Of a stretch of DNA of 64,000 bases, positions 8,395 to 16,241 are shown piece by piece. This DNA is from JALEVB01 sp022768265 (GTDB taxonomy: Bacteria > Bacillota_I > Bacilli_A > Erysipelotrichales > Erysipelotrichaceae). The notes below the pieces were generated by a model that was given only the letters and a program-made list of their open reading frames with translations, was not told where the DNA came from and did no database searches. The DNA is taken from the NCBI GenBank assembly GCA_034168985.1, contig JAXFJE010000023.1:1-64000 (forward strand), in the 5' to 3' direction. Numbering within the stretch: position 1 is the stretch's first letter; the number at the start of each line of letters is the position of its first letter. The position numbers were made by a program, and so were the translations under genes.

Positions 8395-9576
8395 CTATCT
8401 CAACTTTCTATTCAATGCTTCTTTGCCAATAACATCATCGCCTAGCGTATATTTCTTAGTGCCTTCGATGTATGTTGCTTGCACCTCAAAATCTTCATTG
8501 ATTACAACTATATCTGCCAATTTATTGATAGATATCTCCCCAGTTTCTTCACTTATGCCTAAAAAAGCTGCTGGATTTGCACTAGCAAATCTAATTACTT
8601 GCTGCAAAGGAAGTCCTAATTTTGTCACTAATTGTTTCATATCATACAAGACAGGTTTGCCACTGCCACAAATTCGTCCATTATTATCTTTTATTAATCC
8701 ATTTGCTTGCAATGTCATTTCTCTTCCATAACGTTCATATACCCCACAAGGCAGACCAGCAATATAATTAGAATCAGATATCAGCATTATTTTATTGAAC
8801 GGTAATATTTTTAGAAGAATTTCTATCATTTCCTTACATACATGATTTAAATCACAAATAAGCTCATAATAGACATTTGTCAATTCTAAAAATCCACCAA
8901 GTGCTCCCATATTGCGATGATGAATGCCGTTCATACCATTGCACAAATGCGTTACATCATCAATTCCAATCTCTTGGTTCGCCTTAATTATTTGATCAGC
9001 ACTGGCTTTGGTATGGCACGCTGCAACCTTGATACCTTTTTGATGCAACAATTTCATTACATCATATGCATTAGGAAGTTCAGGAGCAATTGCCATCATT
9101 TTTAATGTACCGTTAGCTTCATCTATATATTTTTTAGTTAATTCAACATCTGGTGTTGGCCACGTTTCTCCTACCGTATTTTCACCACCTCGAGCCCAAA
9201 ATGGGCCTTCCGAATGAATACCCAATATTTTAGTACCAGCAAACTGCCTCTGTTTGATTACCTTAGCAATATTAGCAAACGCTTCAAGCTTAGCCGTCGC
9301 AAGAACACTTGTCACTCCCACGCTTGCCAGTGCTTTGCTGTATCCTTGTACCTGATCATAATTAATTTCATCTGTAACGCTATATCCGCCATATCCATGA
9401 TTATGAATATCTATAATTCCAGGAATAATCATACTATCATGGTAATCCTCAACATGATATATATCATCAGATAGTAAATGACAAATATCTATTATCTTTT
9501 TGCCTTCAATGACGATATAACCATCAAATATAGCATTTTTAGTATATATCTTCGAACTTTTTATTGCTTTTTTCAT
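8395..9576 (-). CDS. NagA-like amidohydrolase, copy 2
   Basis: This 393-residue paralogue of the neighbouring gene has the same ordered motifs: DIHNHG (His58, His60), HSEGP (Glu123), ACHTKAS (His188), THLCNG (His210) and SDSNY (Asp268). All residues needed for a metal-dependent deacetylase are present. The two copies are clearly diverged over their length, so they are an old duplication, perhaps acting on different N-acetyl sugars. The gene overlaps the ChbG-like gene by 4 bases (ATGA type). Confidence 0.87.
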   Translation of the reverse strand: MKKAIKSSKIYTKNAIFDGYIVIEGKKIIDICHLLSDDIYHVEDYHDSMIIPGIIDIHNHGYGGYSVTDEINYDQVQGYSKALASVGVTSVLATAKLEAFANIAKVIKQRQFAGTKILGIHSEGPFWARGGENTVGETWPTPDVELTKKYIDEANGTLKMMAIAPELPNAYDVMKLLHQKGIKVAACHTKASADQIIKANQEIGIDDVTHLCNGMNGIHHRNMGALGGFLELTNVYYELICDLNHVCKEMIEILLKILPFNKIMLISDSNYIAGLPCGVYERYGREMTLQANGLIKDNNGRICGSGKPVLYDMKQLVTKLGLPLQQVIRFASANPAAFLGISEETGEISINKLADIVVINEDFEVQATYIEGTKKYTLGDDVIGKEALNRKLR

Positions 9577-10343
9577 TTTATCAGCTCCCGATAACTAATT
9601 ACTTCAATCTTATTATCATCGATCCACTTCTTGAATTCTGCACTCAAACATGTTTGTAGATCTTTTGTTCTAATCAAGGTATATGTTGTTAGATCAAATA
9701 ATTCAGCATCAACATATCCGCAATGGAAAATTATTCGTCCTGTTTCATTATTGATAAAATCGCTTTTAACAATTGTATCTAACTGTTTTGCCATCAATTG
9801 ATCATGTAATGGAAAAGGTTTTTTGTTCCAATCTTGCGGTTTTGCAATATTATAGTGTTCCATCAAAAATCTAGTAGTTGGAATATGATATTTTTTTGAT
9901 AAAGAATCTACCGCTTTATTTAGCGTTGGCGTTGAATAAGAATGTCCATGAAGATATTCTGGATACTTTCCTGTTAACTCATAAAACTTATTAATTTGAG
10001 CTTCAGCTTCCATATAACATTGTTCATAAATTAAATGATCTCCTGAAGGACATCCCTTATCAAGTTCCCTTGATTTAGTGCTAGTAAAAAAATCTCCCTT
10101 TTCATCAACCATTGAGCTAAGCTTTTCTCTTGGTGCTACAGACTTTCCACACACTATATTGATATCTATTCCTACACATAAACCAACATAGTCCTTGATT
10201 AGCTCATAACATTCCTTGGCATAAGGCATATTGGCAAATAATCCGGTACACTTCACCATTCCAGCTTTCACACCTTCAGCTATTCCTAATGATACTGCTT
10301 TAGAAATTCCTAAATCATCGGATTGAATTATTAATCTTTTCAT
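9573..10343 (-). CDS. ChbG/YdjC-family carbohydrate deacetylase
   Basis: This 256-residue protein has the YdjC/ChbG fold. The metal-binding Asp pair is in SDDLG (residues 8-12), and HGHSY-type histidines occur at about residues 133-135. E. coli ChbG removes one acetyl group from chitobiose-6-phosphate, so this enzyme probably deacetylates a phosphorylated N-acetylated oligosaccharide taken up by the adjacent PTS. It overlaps its neighbours by 4 bases on both sides, showing tight coupling. Its presence suggests the substrate is an oligosaccharide or an unusual acylated sugar rather than plain GlcNAc. Confidence 0.88.
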   Translation of the reverse strand: MKRLIIQSDDLGISKAVSLGIAEGVKAGMVKCTGLFANMPYAKECYELIKDYVGLCVGIDINIVCGKSVAPREKLSSMVDEKGDFFTSTKSRELDKGCPSGDHLIYEQCYMEAEAQINKFYELTGKYPEYLHGHSYSTPTLNKAVDSLSKKYHIPTTRFLMEHYNIAKPQDWNKKPFPLHDQLMAKQLDTIVKSDFINNETGRIIFHCGYVDAELFDLTTYTLIRTKDLQTCLSAEFKKWIDDNKIEVISYRELIK

Positions 10344-11263
10344 AAATATTTTCCTACCATTTCTAAAAGTACTTCTTCTATTTTTGAAATCCTATCCATC
10401 TTTAAATGTACATCTTGTTTAGTTCTAGTATTTTTTACGATAAATTCATGATTTTCGATCTTACCGCTGCATACATCAATTATTTTATTTATTCCATTGA
10501 ATCCTATCTTATTTAAATAATTATCAGAAAATTGTTTTAATACAAAATTTAATTCATTACATTTTAACGAGTCTAAAAACTTCTTATCAATATTAACGCT
10601 ATGAGCAAAAACTGTTGTTTCGCCATCAGCTAAGCAGTCTAGATATACCACTAACTTATCGTTAAAACTATATTTGGATTGCTTGATATATGTATTTAAT
10701 CCTCTAAAATTGATACTTTGCTTATCTAAAAAAACAAAAGCAACTTGATCTTTTTGAACTTTTGTGGCAATATCTAGCATCAATGCTACAGAAACACTGT
10801 GCCTATTGATATTGGCTTTATTTGGCATCGGCAATAACAGGTAAAATATAATTGCAATTCCTAGTACAACAATCAGCAATTTTAGCATCTCAGGAATATT
10901 TATAAATAGTATAGAAGCATAATATAATATCATCAAAACAAGTACGCAACCTACAACCATGACGCTTGTAAATAAAAGATTTCTTTGTTCTTGTTTGATA
11001 TTCTGTTCAGCACTAAAAGGATAGTATATATAGTTTGGTACATTGACTTTTGACGGAGTATCATACGCTGTCATGAAAATTATTTTTGCGTTATCTACGT
11101 CTCCTACTTCAATATTTTTTACATCTTTAAATGCTTTTAGCTCATATTTATAACCTAGTTTTTTAAATTCTTTTAACAAAGCATCAATATAATTAGCTTT
11201 TTGAAATTTAAAATATCTACTAGGCATTGCAATTCCAAAATCTAAAATATAATCTCGAATCAT
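10340..11263 (-). CDS. Membrane-anchored, degenerate M28-peptidase-like protein
   Basis: This 307-residue protein is not a recognised enzyme. The fold signature resembles M28 aminopeptidases: MTAYDT (64-69) sits where M28 has an AHYDS/T motif, NRHSVSVALMLDIA (153-166) resembles DNASGVAALLELA, and FLDKQ...RG (178-188) replaces FFDxEE...G. The metal ligands (His, Asp, Glu-Glu) are absent, so peptidase activity is unlikely. Two hydrophobic helices (about 98-120 and 125-145) are inserted in the middle. It is encoded inside the mannose-family PTS operon between EIID and the deacetylases. A sensing, scaffolding or sugar-binding role is possible but unproven. RBS AGGAG precedes ATG 11263. Confidence 0.6.
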   Translation of the reverse strand: MIRDYILDFGIAMPSRYFKFQKANYIDALLKEFKKLGYKYELKAFKDVKNIEVGDVDNAKIIFMTAYDTPSKVNVPNYIYYPFSAEQNIKQEQRNLLFTSVMVVGCVLVLMILYYASILFINIPEMLKLLIVVLGIAIIFYLLLPMPNKANINRHSVSVALMLDIATKVQKDQVAFVFLDKQSINFRGLNTYIKQSKYSFNDKLVVYLDCLADGETTVFAHSVNIDKKFLDSLKCNELNFVLKQFSDNYLNKIGFNGINKIIDVCSGKIENHEFIVKNTRTKQDVHLKMDRISKIEEVLLEMVGKYL

Positions 11264-11280
11264 AAATATCTCCTAAGAAT

Positions 11281-11304
11281 TAAAGGGCAGACTTTCGCCT
11301 GCCC
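11281..11304 (-). promoter_or_regulatory. Intra-operon hairpin with GAAA tetraloop
   Basis: Between EIID and the M28-like gene the minus strand folds into an 8-bp GC-rich stem (GGGCAGGC with GTCTGCCC, one G-U pair) closed by a GAAA tetraloop. A poor T-run (TTTAATTC) follows. It could partly terminate transcription or protect the upstream PTS mRNA, giving more transporter than enzyme. Confidence 0.55.
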
Positions 11305-11310
11305 ACCACC

Positions 11311-12138
11311 TTAAACTAATAAACTTCCAATAAATGAAATTAAAATACAGAAAATTAGAATACCAATTACCAGCGTTATAGGCTTAACACCTTTTTTGAT
11401 CAAGCTCATTAAATAGAACACTAAGATAATTGAGCATAGGCCCGGCATGATTGAATCAATAATTCCAAATAATTCTACACTCGTTTCCCCTACATTAAGA
11501 TTTAAGGTCAAATTAACGCTCACCATGCTAGCTACCATGGCTCCAACCATTCCAATACCTAAAATTGATGCTGATTTGGTCAATGACTGCATCAGACCAG
11601 ACTGGAAAATCTGATCTATGAAAGAGGTACCCATCGAATATCCGATACGAATCAAATAATAACGTGCAACCATCTGTGATCCACCATATAACAAAACAAA
11701 TAACAATACGCCAATAACATTGCCTGTTGAGCACAAACCAATCGAAATACCAGCAGCAATGATTCGCAAACAGTTAAAGAAGAAAGCATCACCAATTCCT
11801 GCCGTTGGGCCCATTAATGCAACTTTGATACTTTCGATCGTATCATCATCAACACTTCCTTTTGTTACTTTTTCTTTTTCCATTGCATAAGCAATACCTG
11901 CAATGAATGCCAAGAATACTGCATGGGTATTAAAAAAGTTATCATGACGTTTCAAAGCCAATTTACGTTCTTCTTCATCTTCATACAATTCTTGAAGCGC
12001 AGGTGCCATTGTAACACAAAATGCATTTCCTTCCATTTTAACTTGGTTAAACGAAGCAAATACCAAGCCAGAATTCCAGTACATTTTATTTAATGTCTTT
12101 TTTTCTGTATCAGAATAATTAAAATTTAATAATTTCAT
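11311..12138 (-). CDS. PTS mannose/fructose/sorbose-family EIID
   Basis: This 275-residue membrane component is of the EIID (ManZ) type. It has the N-terminal amphipathic part with RHDNFFNTH, the GPTAGIGDAFFFN motif at about 113-125, and C-terminal helices. With EIIC it forms the translocation channel for the sugar. It overlaps the EIIC gene by 4 bases. Confidence 0.94.
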   Translation of the reverse strand: MKLLNFNYSDTEKKTLNKMYWNSGLVFASFNQVKMEGNAFCVTMAPALQELYEDEEERKLALKRHDNFFNTHAVFLAFIAGIAYAMEKEKVTKGSVDDDTIESIKVALMGPTAGIGDAFFFNCLRIIAAGISIGLCSTGNVIGVLLFVLLYGGSQMVARYYLIRIGYSMGTSFIDQIFQSGLMQSLTKSASILGIGMVGAMVASMVSVNLTLNLNVGETSVELFGIIDSIMPGLCSIILVFYLMSLIKKGVKPITLVIGILIFCILISFIGSLLV

Positions 12139-12941
12139 GCAAAGAAATCCTCCTGATCGTCTTGGTTTGTATTATCAACACCACTAGCTATTAAATTATT
12201 TTTCATATCCAAAATCTTTTTATCATTTAAGAAATACATTACTGCAACAACAGCTAATAATATAGCAATTGGTAAAGTACTTAAATTTAAATATTTTGCT
12301 AATACAAATCCAACAAAGAAGAAACCGGCAATATCCTTAGACCAGATCATGGTTGCTAAGATTGCAAACCCAACACCAGTCATCATTCCAGAAGCTGCTG
12401 AAAATCCACTTAAAACCCATGCTGGTAATTGATTGATTACTGCTTCTAGTCCTTCAACACCAAATGCAACTGCTAAAAACATTATAACTGTTTGAGGAAG
12501 CTTATCAATAAATATTCCGCAAAGAATCATTTGAACCTTCATCTTACCAACATTTCCTGATGCAGCTAATTTTTCCCAATAAGGAGCCATAGCAGCTAAT
12601 ACTGGTTTGTATAATTCTGAAACAGCTGCCATAATTGCACCTATTGGAGCTGCCAATGCTAAACCTGTTTCTATGTCTGCACCAGTTAAGATTGTCATTG
12701 CTACCGCAATGATACTAGCTGATGTTGCATCTGATGGAACTGAACCACCAATTGCACTGATACCCATGAAAATAGCTTCTAATGATGCGCCCATTATAAC
12801 GCCTGTAGTCAAATCACCTAACATCAAGCCTGTAATTGCACTTGTAACGATTGGTCTTTGAATAGTTTGCCAAGAAAACAAGCGGTCAACACCATTACAA
12901 ATAATTGATGCTAAGGCACAAATCAATCCATTTATTATCAT
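12135..12941 (-). CDS. PTS mannose/fructose/sorbose-family EIIC
   Basis: This 268-residue membrane protein is of the ManY/AgaW/SorA type. It has the LMLGDLTTGVIMGASLEAIF and GGSVPSDATSASI segments near residues 40-75, followed by further helices. It pairs with EIID as the membrane-embedded sugar pathway. The C-terminal tail is acidic and hydrophilic (DNTNQDDQED). It sits 12 bases after EIIB. Confidence 0.94.
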   Translation of the reverse strand: MIINGLICALASIICNGVDRLFSWQTIQRPIVTSAITGLMLGDLTTGVIMGASLEAIFMGISAIGGSVPSDATSASIIAVAMTILTGADIETGLALAAPIGAIMAAVSELYKPVLAAMAPYWEKLAASGNVGKMKVQMILCGIFIDKLPQTVIMFLAVAFGVEGLEAVINQLPAWVLSGFSAASGMMTGVGFAILATMIWSKDIAGFFFVGFVLAKYLNLSTLPIAILLAVVAVMYFLNDKKILDMKNNLIASGVDNTNQDDQEDFFA

Positions 12942-12953
12942 ACTTACCCCTAT

Positions 12954-13445
12954 CTATTTAAATAATTTAGAAATATCTTCAGATGGTTCTTCCGGTGTTG
13001 TTTGATAAATACATTTCAAACCAGTATTGATAAGTTTTTTAAAACTTTCAACTTCTATATCATCACAATACAAATTTAAGCCAACCATCTTTCGTGGATG
13101 GCCTGGTTTTTCAGGCGCTATTCGACCATAATTACCAATATTGATAAAAGGAATGCCTTTTACATTTTCAACAACCTTTAATGCATCTTCAGGACAATTT
13201 ACCAATATGAAAATTTTTAATTTTTCACATCTTGGATCATTCAATAGTTTGATACCATCTTCAACTGTTTTGATTGCAACTTTGCAAGTTGCAGGTGCAG
13301 CCATTTTTAGTGATTTTTGAATAATTGAACTATTTGCAGCAGCGTCATTGCACACCACAATATGGTCAACCCCTGTATGACGACTCCATTTAATTGCAAT
13401 TTGTCCATGGATTAATCGCTCGTCTATTCGAAAAAATGAAATCAT
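12954..13445 (-). CDS. PTS mannose/fructose/sorbose-family EIIB
   Basis: This 163-residue cytosolic phosphocarrier of the ManX-B type has the phosphorylated histidine in DERLIHGQI (His13) and the usual KMAAP segment around residues 47-51. It passes phosphate from EIIA to the incoming sugar. The gene is 12 bases downstream of EIIA. Confidence 0.94.
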   Translation of the reverse strand: MISFFRIDERLIHGQIAIKWSRHTGVDHIVVCNDAAANSSIIQKSLKMAAPATCKVAIKTVEDGIKLLNDPRCEKLKIFILVNCPEDALKVVENVKGIPFINIGNYGRIAPEKPGHPRKMVGLNLYCDDIEVESFKKLINTGLKCIYQTTPEEPSEDISKLFK

Positions 13446-13457
13446 TTTTACCCTCCT

Positions 13458-13871
13458 TTAGAAAAAATCTGTTTCATTATCACTTGCATCATCTAAAACA
13501 ACGCATTGCAAAGAATCTTTCATTGAATCAACACAAATTTTTAATTCATCCAAAGTTATATCATCTTTATTTTGTGCTAATAATTCAATCAACAACGATA
13601 AGTTTATACCAGCAACCTGATATGTTTTTGGACGATTCATAAATTCGTTCATTATCTGACATACGCTTCCGCCATATAAATCTGAAAACATTACAAGTGT
13701 TGTATCCTCATCTACTGCCTCTACAGCACTTCTAATCAATTCTTTCGGATTTTTTTCATCTACATAGCAATCAATAAAATCTACATTTTTTACAGTTCCT
13801 AATAAAACTCTTAGCGCACTTTTGAAGCCGCTAGCCAATGCACCATGTGACGCAACAATGTAATGAACCAT
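13458..13871 (-). CDS. PTS mannose/fructose/sorbose-family EIIA
   Basis: This 137-residue cytosolic phosphocarrier has its phosphorylated histidine in VASHGALA (His9 with the chosen start). A DLYGGS motif follows at about residues 66-71. A longer reading frame opens at 13886, but GAGAGG lies 7 bases before the ATG at 13871, and family members start close to the SHG motif, so 13871 is preferred. It is the first gene of the ten-gene operon and lies about 32 bases downstream of the predicted transcription start. Confidence 0.93.
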   Translation of the reverse strand: MVHYIVASHGALASGFKSALRVLLGTVKNVDFIDCYVDEKNPKELIRSAVEAVDEDTTLVMFSDLYGGSVCQIMNEFMNRPKTYQVAGINLSLLIELLAQNKDDITLDELKICVDSMKDSLQCVVLDDASDNETDFF

Positions 13872-13909
13872 ATTTTTACCTCTCATATAACAGATCTGTT
13901 TATACTGCT

Positions 13910-13938
13910 AGTATAATTATTGTGACCGCTTTCATCAA
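13910..13938 (-). promoter_or_regulatory. Promoter of the amino-sugar PTS operon
   Basis: On the minus strand TTGATG (13938-13933), 17 bases, then TATACT (13915-13910). A palindrome TATACT-GCT-AGTATA (13901-13915) covers the -10. A perfect palindrome AACAGATCTGTT (13889-13900) follows in the leader. Either could be the site of the PRD regulator encoded upstream. Confidence 0.7.
13921..13934 (-). promoter_or_regulatory. cre site for CcpA
   Basis: The minus-strand TGAAAGCGGTCACA fits the cre consensus TGWAANCGNTNWCA at every position. It lies between -35 and -10, so CcpA binding should block initiation of the PTS operon when a preferred sugar is present. Confidence 0.8.
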
Positions 13939-13949
13939 GCTATTTAGCA

Positions 13950-13980
13950 TTCAAAAACAAGGTGCAATTGCACCTTGTTT
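13950..13980 (-). terminator. Terminator of the PRD regulator gene
   Basis: A perfect 26-bp palindrome (13955-13980, core GGTGCAATTGCACC) lies 28 bases after the regulator stop. It is followed on the minus strand by TTTTTG. It insulates the regulator gene from the PTS promoter. Confidence 0.65.
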
Positions 13981-14008
13981 CATCATTGAAAGTGAAGTGT
14001 AATATACT

Positions 14009-15991
14009 TTAATTTATACATTCCATCATAATTTTATTTACAAGATCTTGTACCGTAAATGAAGAATCAATTGATTTTAAAAACGCAGAATCATTTACTA
14101 AAATCTCTAAAATTTGCTGCATTAATTTTACTTTACATAAATCATAATTAAAATTTATTGAAAATACAATGATGCTAAAAACACTTTGTTTTTTCCATAT
14201 AAATGGTTTGTCTAAATGATAAATTTCCAAAAAGTTTTCTTTACATAATTGCGAATCAATCATTATTGACAAAGTATCATTTACAATAAATTGATCGTTA
14301 GAATATAAATTAATAATTTTCTTATTTTGTTTTTCATCGTATCCAAACCTGAATTTTAACATTGAAAATAATTCTTGGTTATTATTTATTGATAATGTCT
14401 CTACTTTTAACTTTTCATTCATATCTAGCTTTTCTAACACCTCATTCATACAATAACCCTTTTGAATAACTTTTGTGTTGATTTCCCTTAATTGATCTCT
14501 AGTCAAAATGGTATTACATATGATTGCTGGAACTTGATAATTCTTATAGTAAAATGGATCGGAATTTAACAATACACAATCATAATTTTTTTGATTTTTC
14601 CCTCTAACTTCATAAAATTCCATTATATCTATTCGATTAAATTTATCAGCTCCAAAAGTTGATAACAATTTATCTCGAGTTATCAATCCAGAATTTATTC
14701 CATTTCGCATAACTATTATGATGTTACGTTTTCTATAATCATAGTGAACATTCATCATCAAATAATACAATCTGCTTGCAAATTCATAGATAAAAAAATC
14801 ATTAAACTCTATTTCTAAATGACTAATTAAAAATTGCCTTCCTATTGAGGCCACCACAATCATCAATGGAGATAAAGATATATCATTATTATTAATATTT
14901 CTTCCTAAATAAAGATTATAACTTATATCTTTAAATTTATATCTAAATGCATATGGAATAAATAATGCATTTAAAAGTTGCTCATTGGCCATAATATTGA
15001 AATCAATATTAGTTTCTATTCGAATCTTGTTCAAAACTTTCAACCGAAAATCATTAGCTAAAAAATAAATTTCTGGGCCATATTTATCTAATAAATTATC
15101 TTCTAGAGAAACATCTATGTAATATAAGAATAAAATAGTTAAGCCAACAACTTCCTTGTAATCTAACGTTGATAGACCATATTTTCGATTTAGTTCATGA
15201 ACAATTCTAAGGGAAAGTTTAAATTCTTCTAATCTTTCGCAAACATAAATTATTGATGATTCAACGTCAACTGTATAACCCAAATCATATCTTTTATACA
15301 TCAAAGCAATATATCTAACAATTCGATGCATATTAGAGTCAATAATATGTACATTATTTTCTCGTAATTGTTTCAAAATTACTTGTCGAATTTCCGAAAG
15401 TGAAGGATTATTCAATTCAAAAAGTGCTTCAAACTCTGGAAAATCAATTAATGGTATAGCATTAAAATGATGTTTTAATAATAATTCAAGCATACAAAAA
15501 CGCTTATTTAACTCCAAGCCATCTATCCTAATTCCCTCATTTTTTTTAGATTCATATGATAAATTAAATTTTTGAATAATTGACTTAACATTATTAATGT
15601 TGCTTTTTAGGGTACTCAACGAAATAAACATCTCATCAGCCAAATCTTCTTCTTTAATAAAATGGTTCTTCATTAGTAAATGTCTAGTTATCTCATTTGC
15701 TTTACTGTCGAAATTTTCGCAATATTCATGGTCAGAAAAATTTGTATTCAATAATGATACAATTTCATCAAATGTTTCCCTATCTACTACATGAAGAGAA
15801 TATCCACAAGCTTTATGAGTAACTAATTTACACCCACAAGACAAAGCCAATTCAGCAATTTCTTTTATATCACTTTTAATCGTTCTTTGGCTAACACCCA
15901 CTAGTTTTCCTAATTCGCTTGCTGTCATAATTCGATTGCTATCTGCTAATAGATATAAAATTCGCCATATTCTTTTTTTCTTGATTTTCAT
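14009..15991 (-). CDS. BglG/MtlR-type PRD-containing transcriptional activator
   Basis: This 660-residue regulator has an N-terminal HTH (about 8-60, with ASELGKLVGVSQRTIKSDI) and a second HTH/Mga-like segment (about 105-150). Two PRD-like regions follow (about 185-400), then an EIIB-like segment and a C-terminal EIIA-like segment (about 560-655). I do not see the usual EIIA catalytic His. The architecture is that of PTS-controlled DNA-binding activators such as MtlR/LicR. The gene is directly upstream of, and parallel to, the mannose-family PTS operon, so it most likely activates that operon in response to PTS phosphorylation. Confidence 0.88.
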   Translation of the reverse strand: MKIKKKRIWRILYLLADSNRIMTASELGKLVGVSQRTIKSDIKEIAELALSCGCKLVTHKACGYSLHVVDRETFDEIVSLLNTNFSDHEYCENFDSKANEITRHLLMKNHFIKEEDLADEMFISLSTLKSNINNVKSIIQKFNLSYESKKNEGIRIDGLELNKRFCMLELLLKHHFNAIPLIDFPEFEALFELNNPSLSEIRQVILKQLRENNVHIIDSNMHRIVRYIALMYKRYDLGYTVDVESSIIYVCERLEEFKLSLRIVHELNRKYGLSTLDYKEVVGLTILFLYYIDVSLEDNLLDKYGPEIYFLANDFRLKVLNKIRIETNIDFNIMANEQLLNALFIPYAFRYKFKDISYNLYLGRNINNNDISLSPLMIVVASIGRQFLISHLEIEFNDFFIYEFASRLYYLMMNVHYDYRKRNIIIVMRNGINSGLITRDKLLSTFGADKFNRIDIMEFYEVRGKNQKNYDCVLLNSDPFYYKNYQVPAIICNTILTRDQLREINTKVIQKGYCMNEVLEKLDMNEKLKVETLSINNNQELFSMLKFRFGYDEKQNKKIINLYSNDQFIVNDTLSIMIDSQLCKENFLEIYHLDKPFIWKKQSVFSIIVFSINFNYDLCKVKLMQQILEILVNDSAFLKSIDSSFTVQDLVNKIMMECIN

Positions 15992-16039
15992 ACACTCACC
16001 TAATCCCTAACATTATTCATATTTATGATTATATTAGAT

Positions 16040-16084
16040 GAAAAAAAATTTTAAAAGGCTATATTTCAAAAATGAAATATAGCC
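16040..16084 (-). terminator. Terminator of the feo operon
   Basis: A 12-bp perfect stem (16057-16068 with 16073-16084) is followed on the minus strand by a long T-rich run (complement of 16041-16056). It lies 14 bases after the small Cys-rich gene. Confidence 0.88.
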
Positions 16085-16097
16085 TCTTTTATAAATG

Positions 16098-16241
16098 TCA
16101 TCCTCCACATTGCTTTTTAGTACACTCTTTAGCATATGGACATCCTATGCATTTGGCTCCTTGCTTTTTCTTGCGATATAAATAATAGGAAGCAAAACCG
16201 ACACACGCTGCGATGATCGCCAAGACAATTAGATCTATCAT
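16098..16241 (-). CDS. FeoB-associated Cys-rich membrane protein
   Basis: This 47-residue protein has one N-terminal transmembrane helix (about 3-21), a basic stretch RKKK and a cysteine cluster CIGCPYAKEC plus Cys45. This is the architecture of the small FeoB-associated Cys-rich family. Its ATG shares a base with the feoB stop (TAATG), so it is translationally coupled to FeoB. Such proteins are thought to assist FeoB, possibly by binding iron or an Fe-S cluster. That is family-level inference. Confidence 0.85.
   Translation of the reverse strand: MIDLIVLAIIAACVGFASYYLYRKKKQGAKCIGCPYAKECTKKQCGG

Noticed and set aside
13955..13980. A regulator operator rather than a terminator
   Set aside because: The perfect palindrome lies just after the regulator stop, with TTTTTG behind it, and upstream of the -35 of the next promoter. 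Termination is the simpler reading, although a dual role cannot be excluded.
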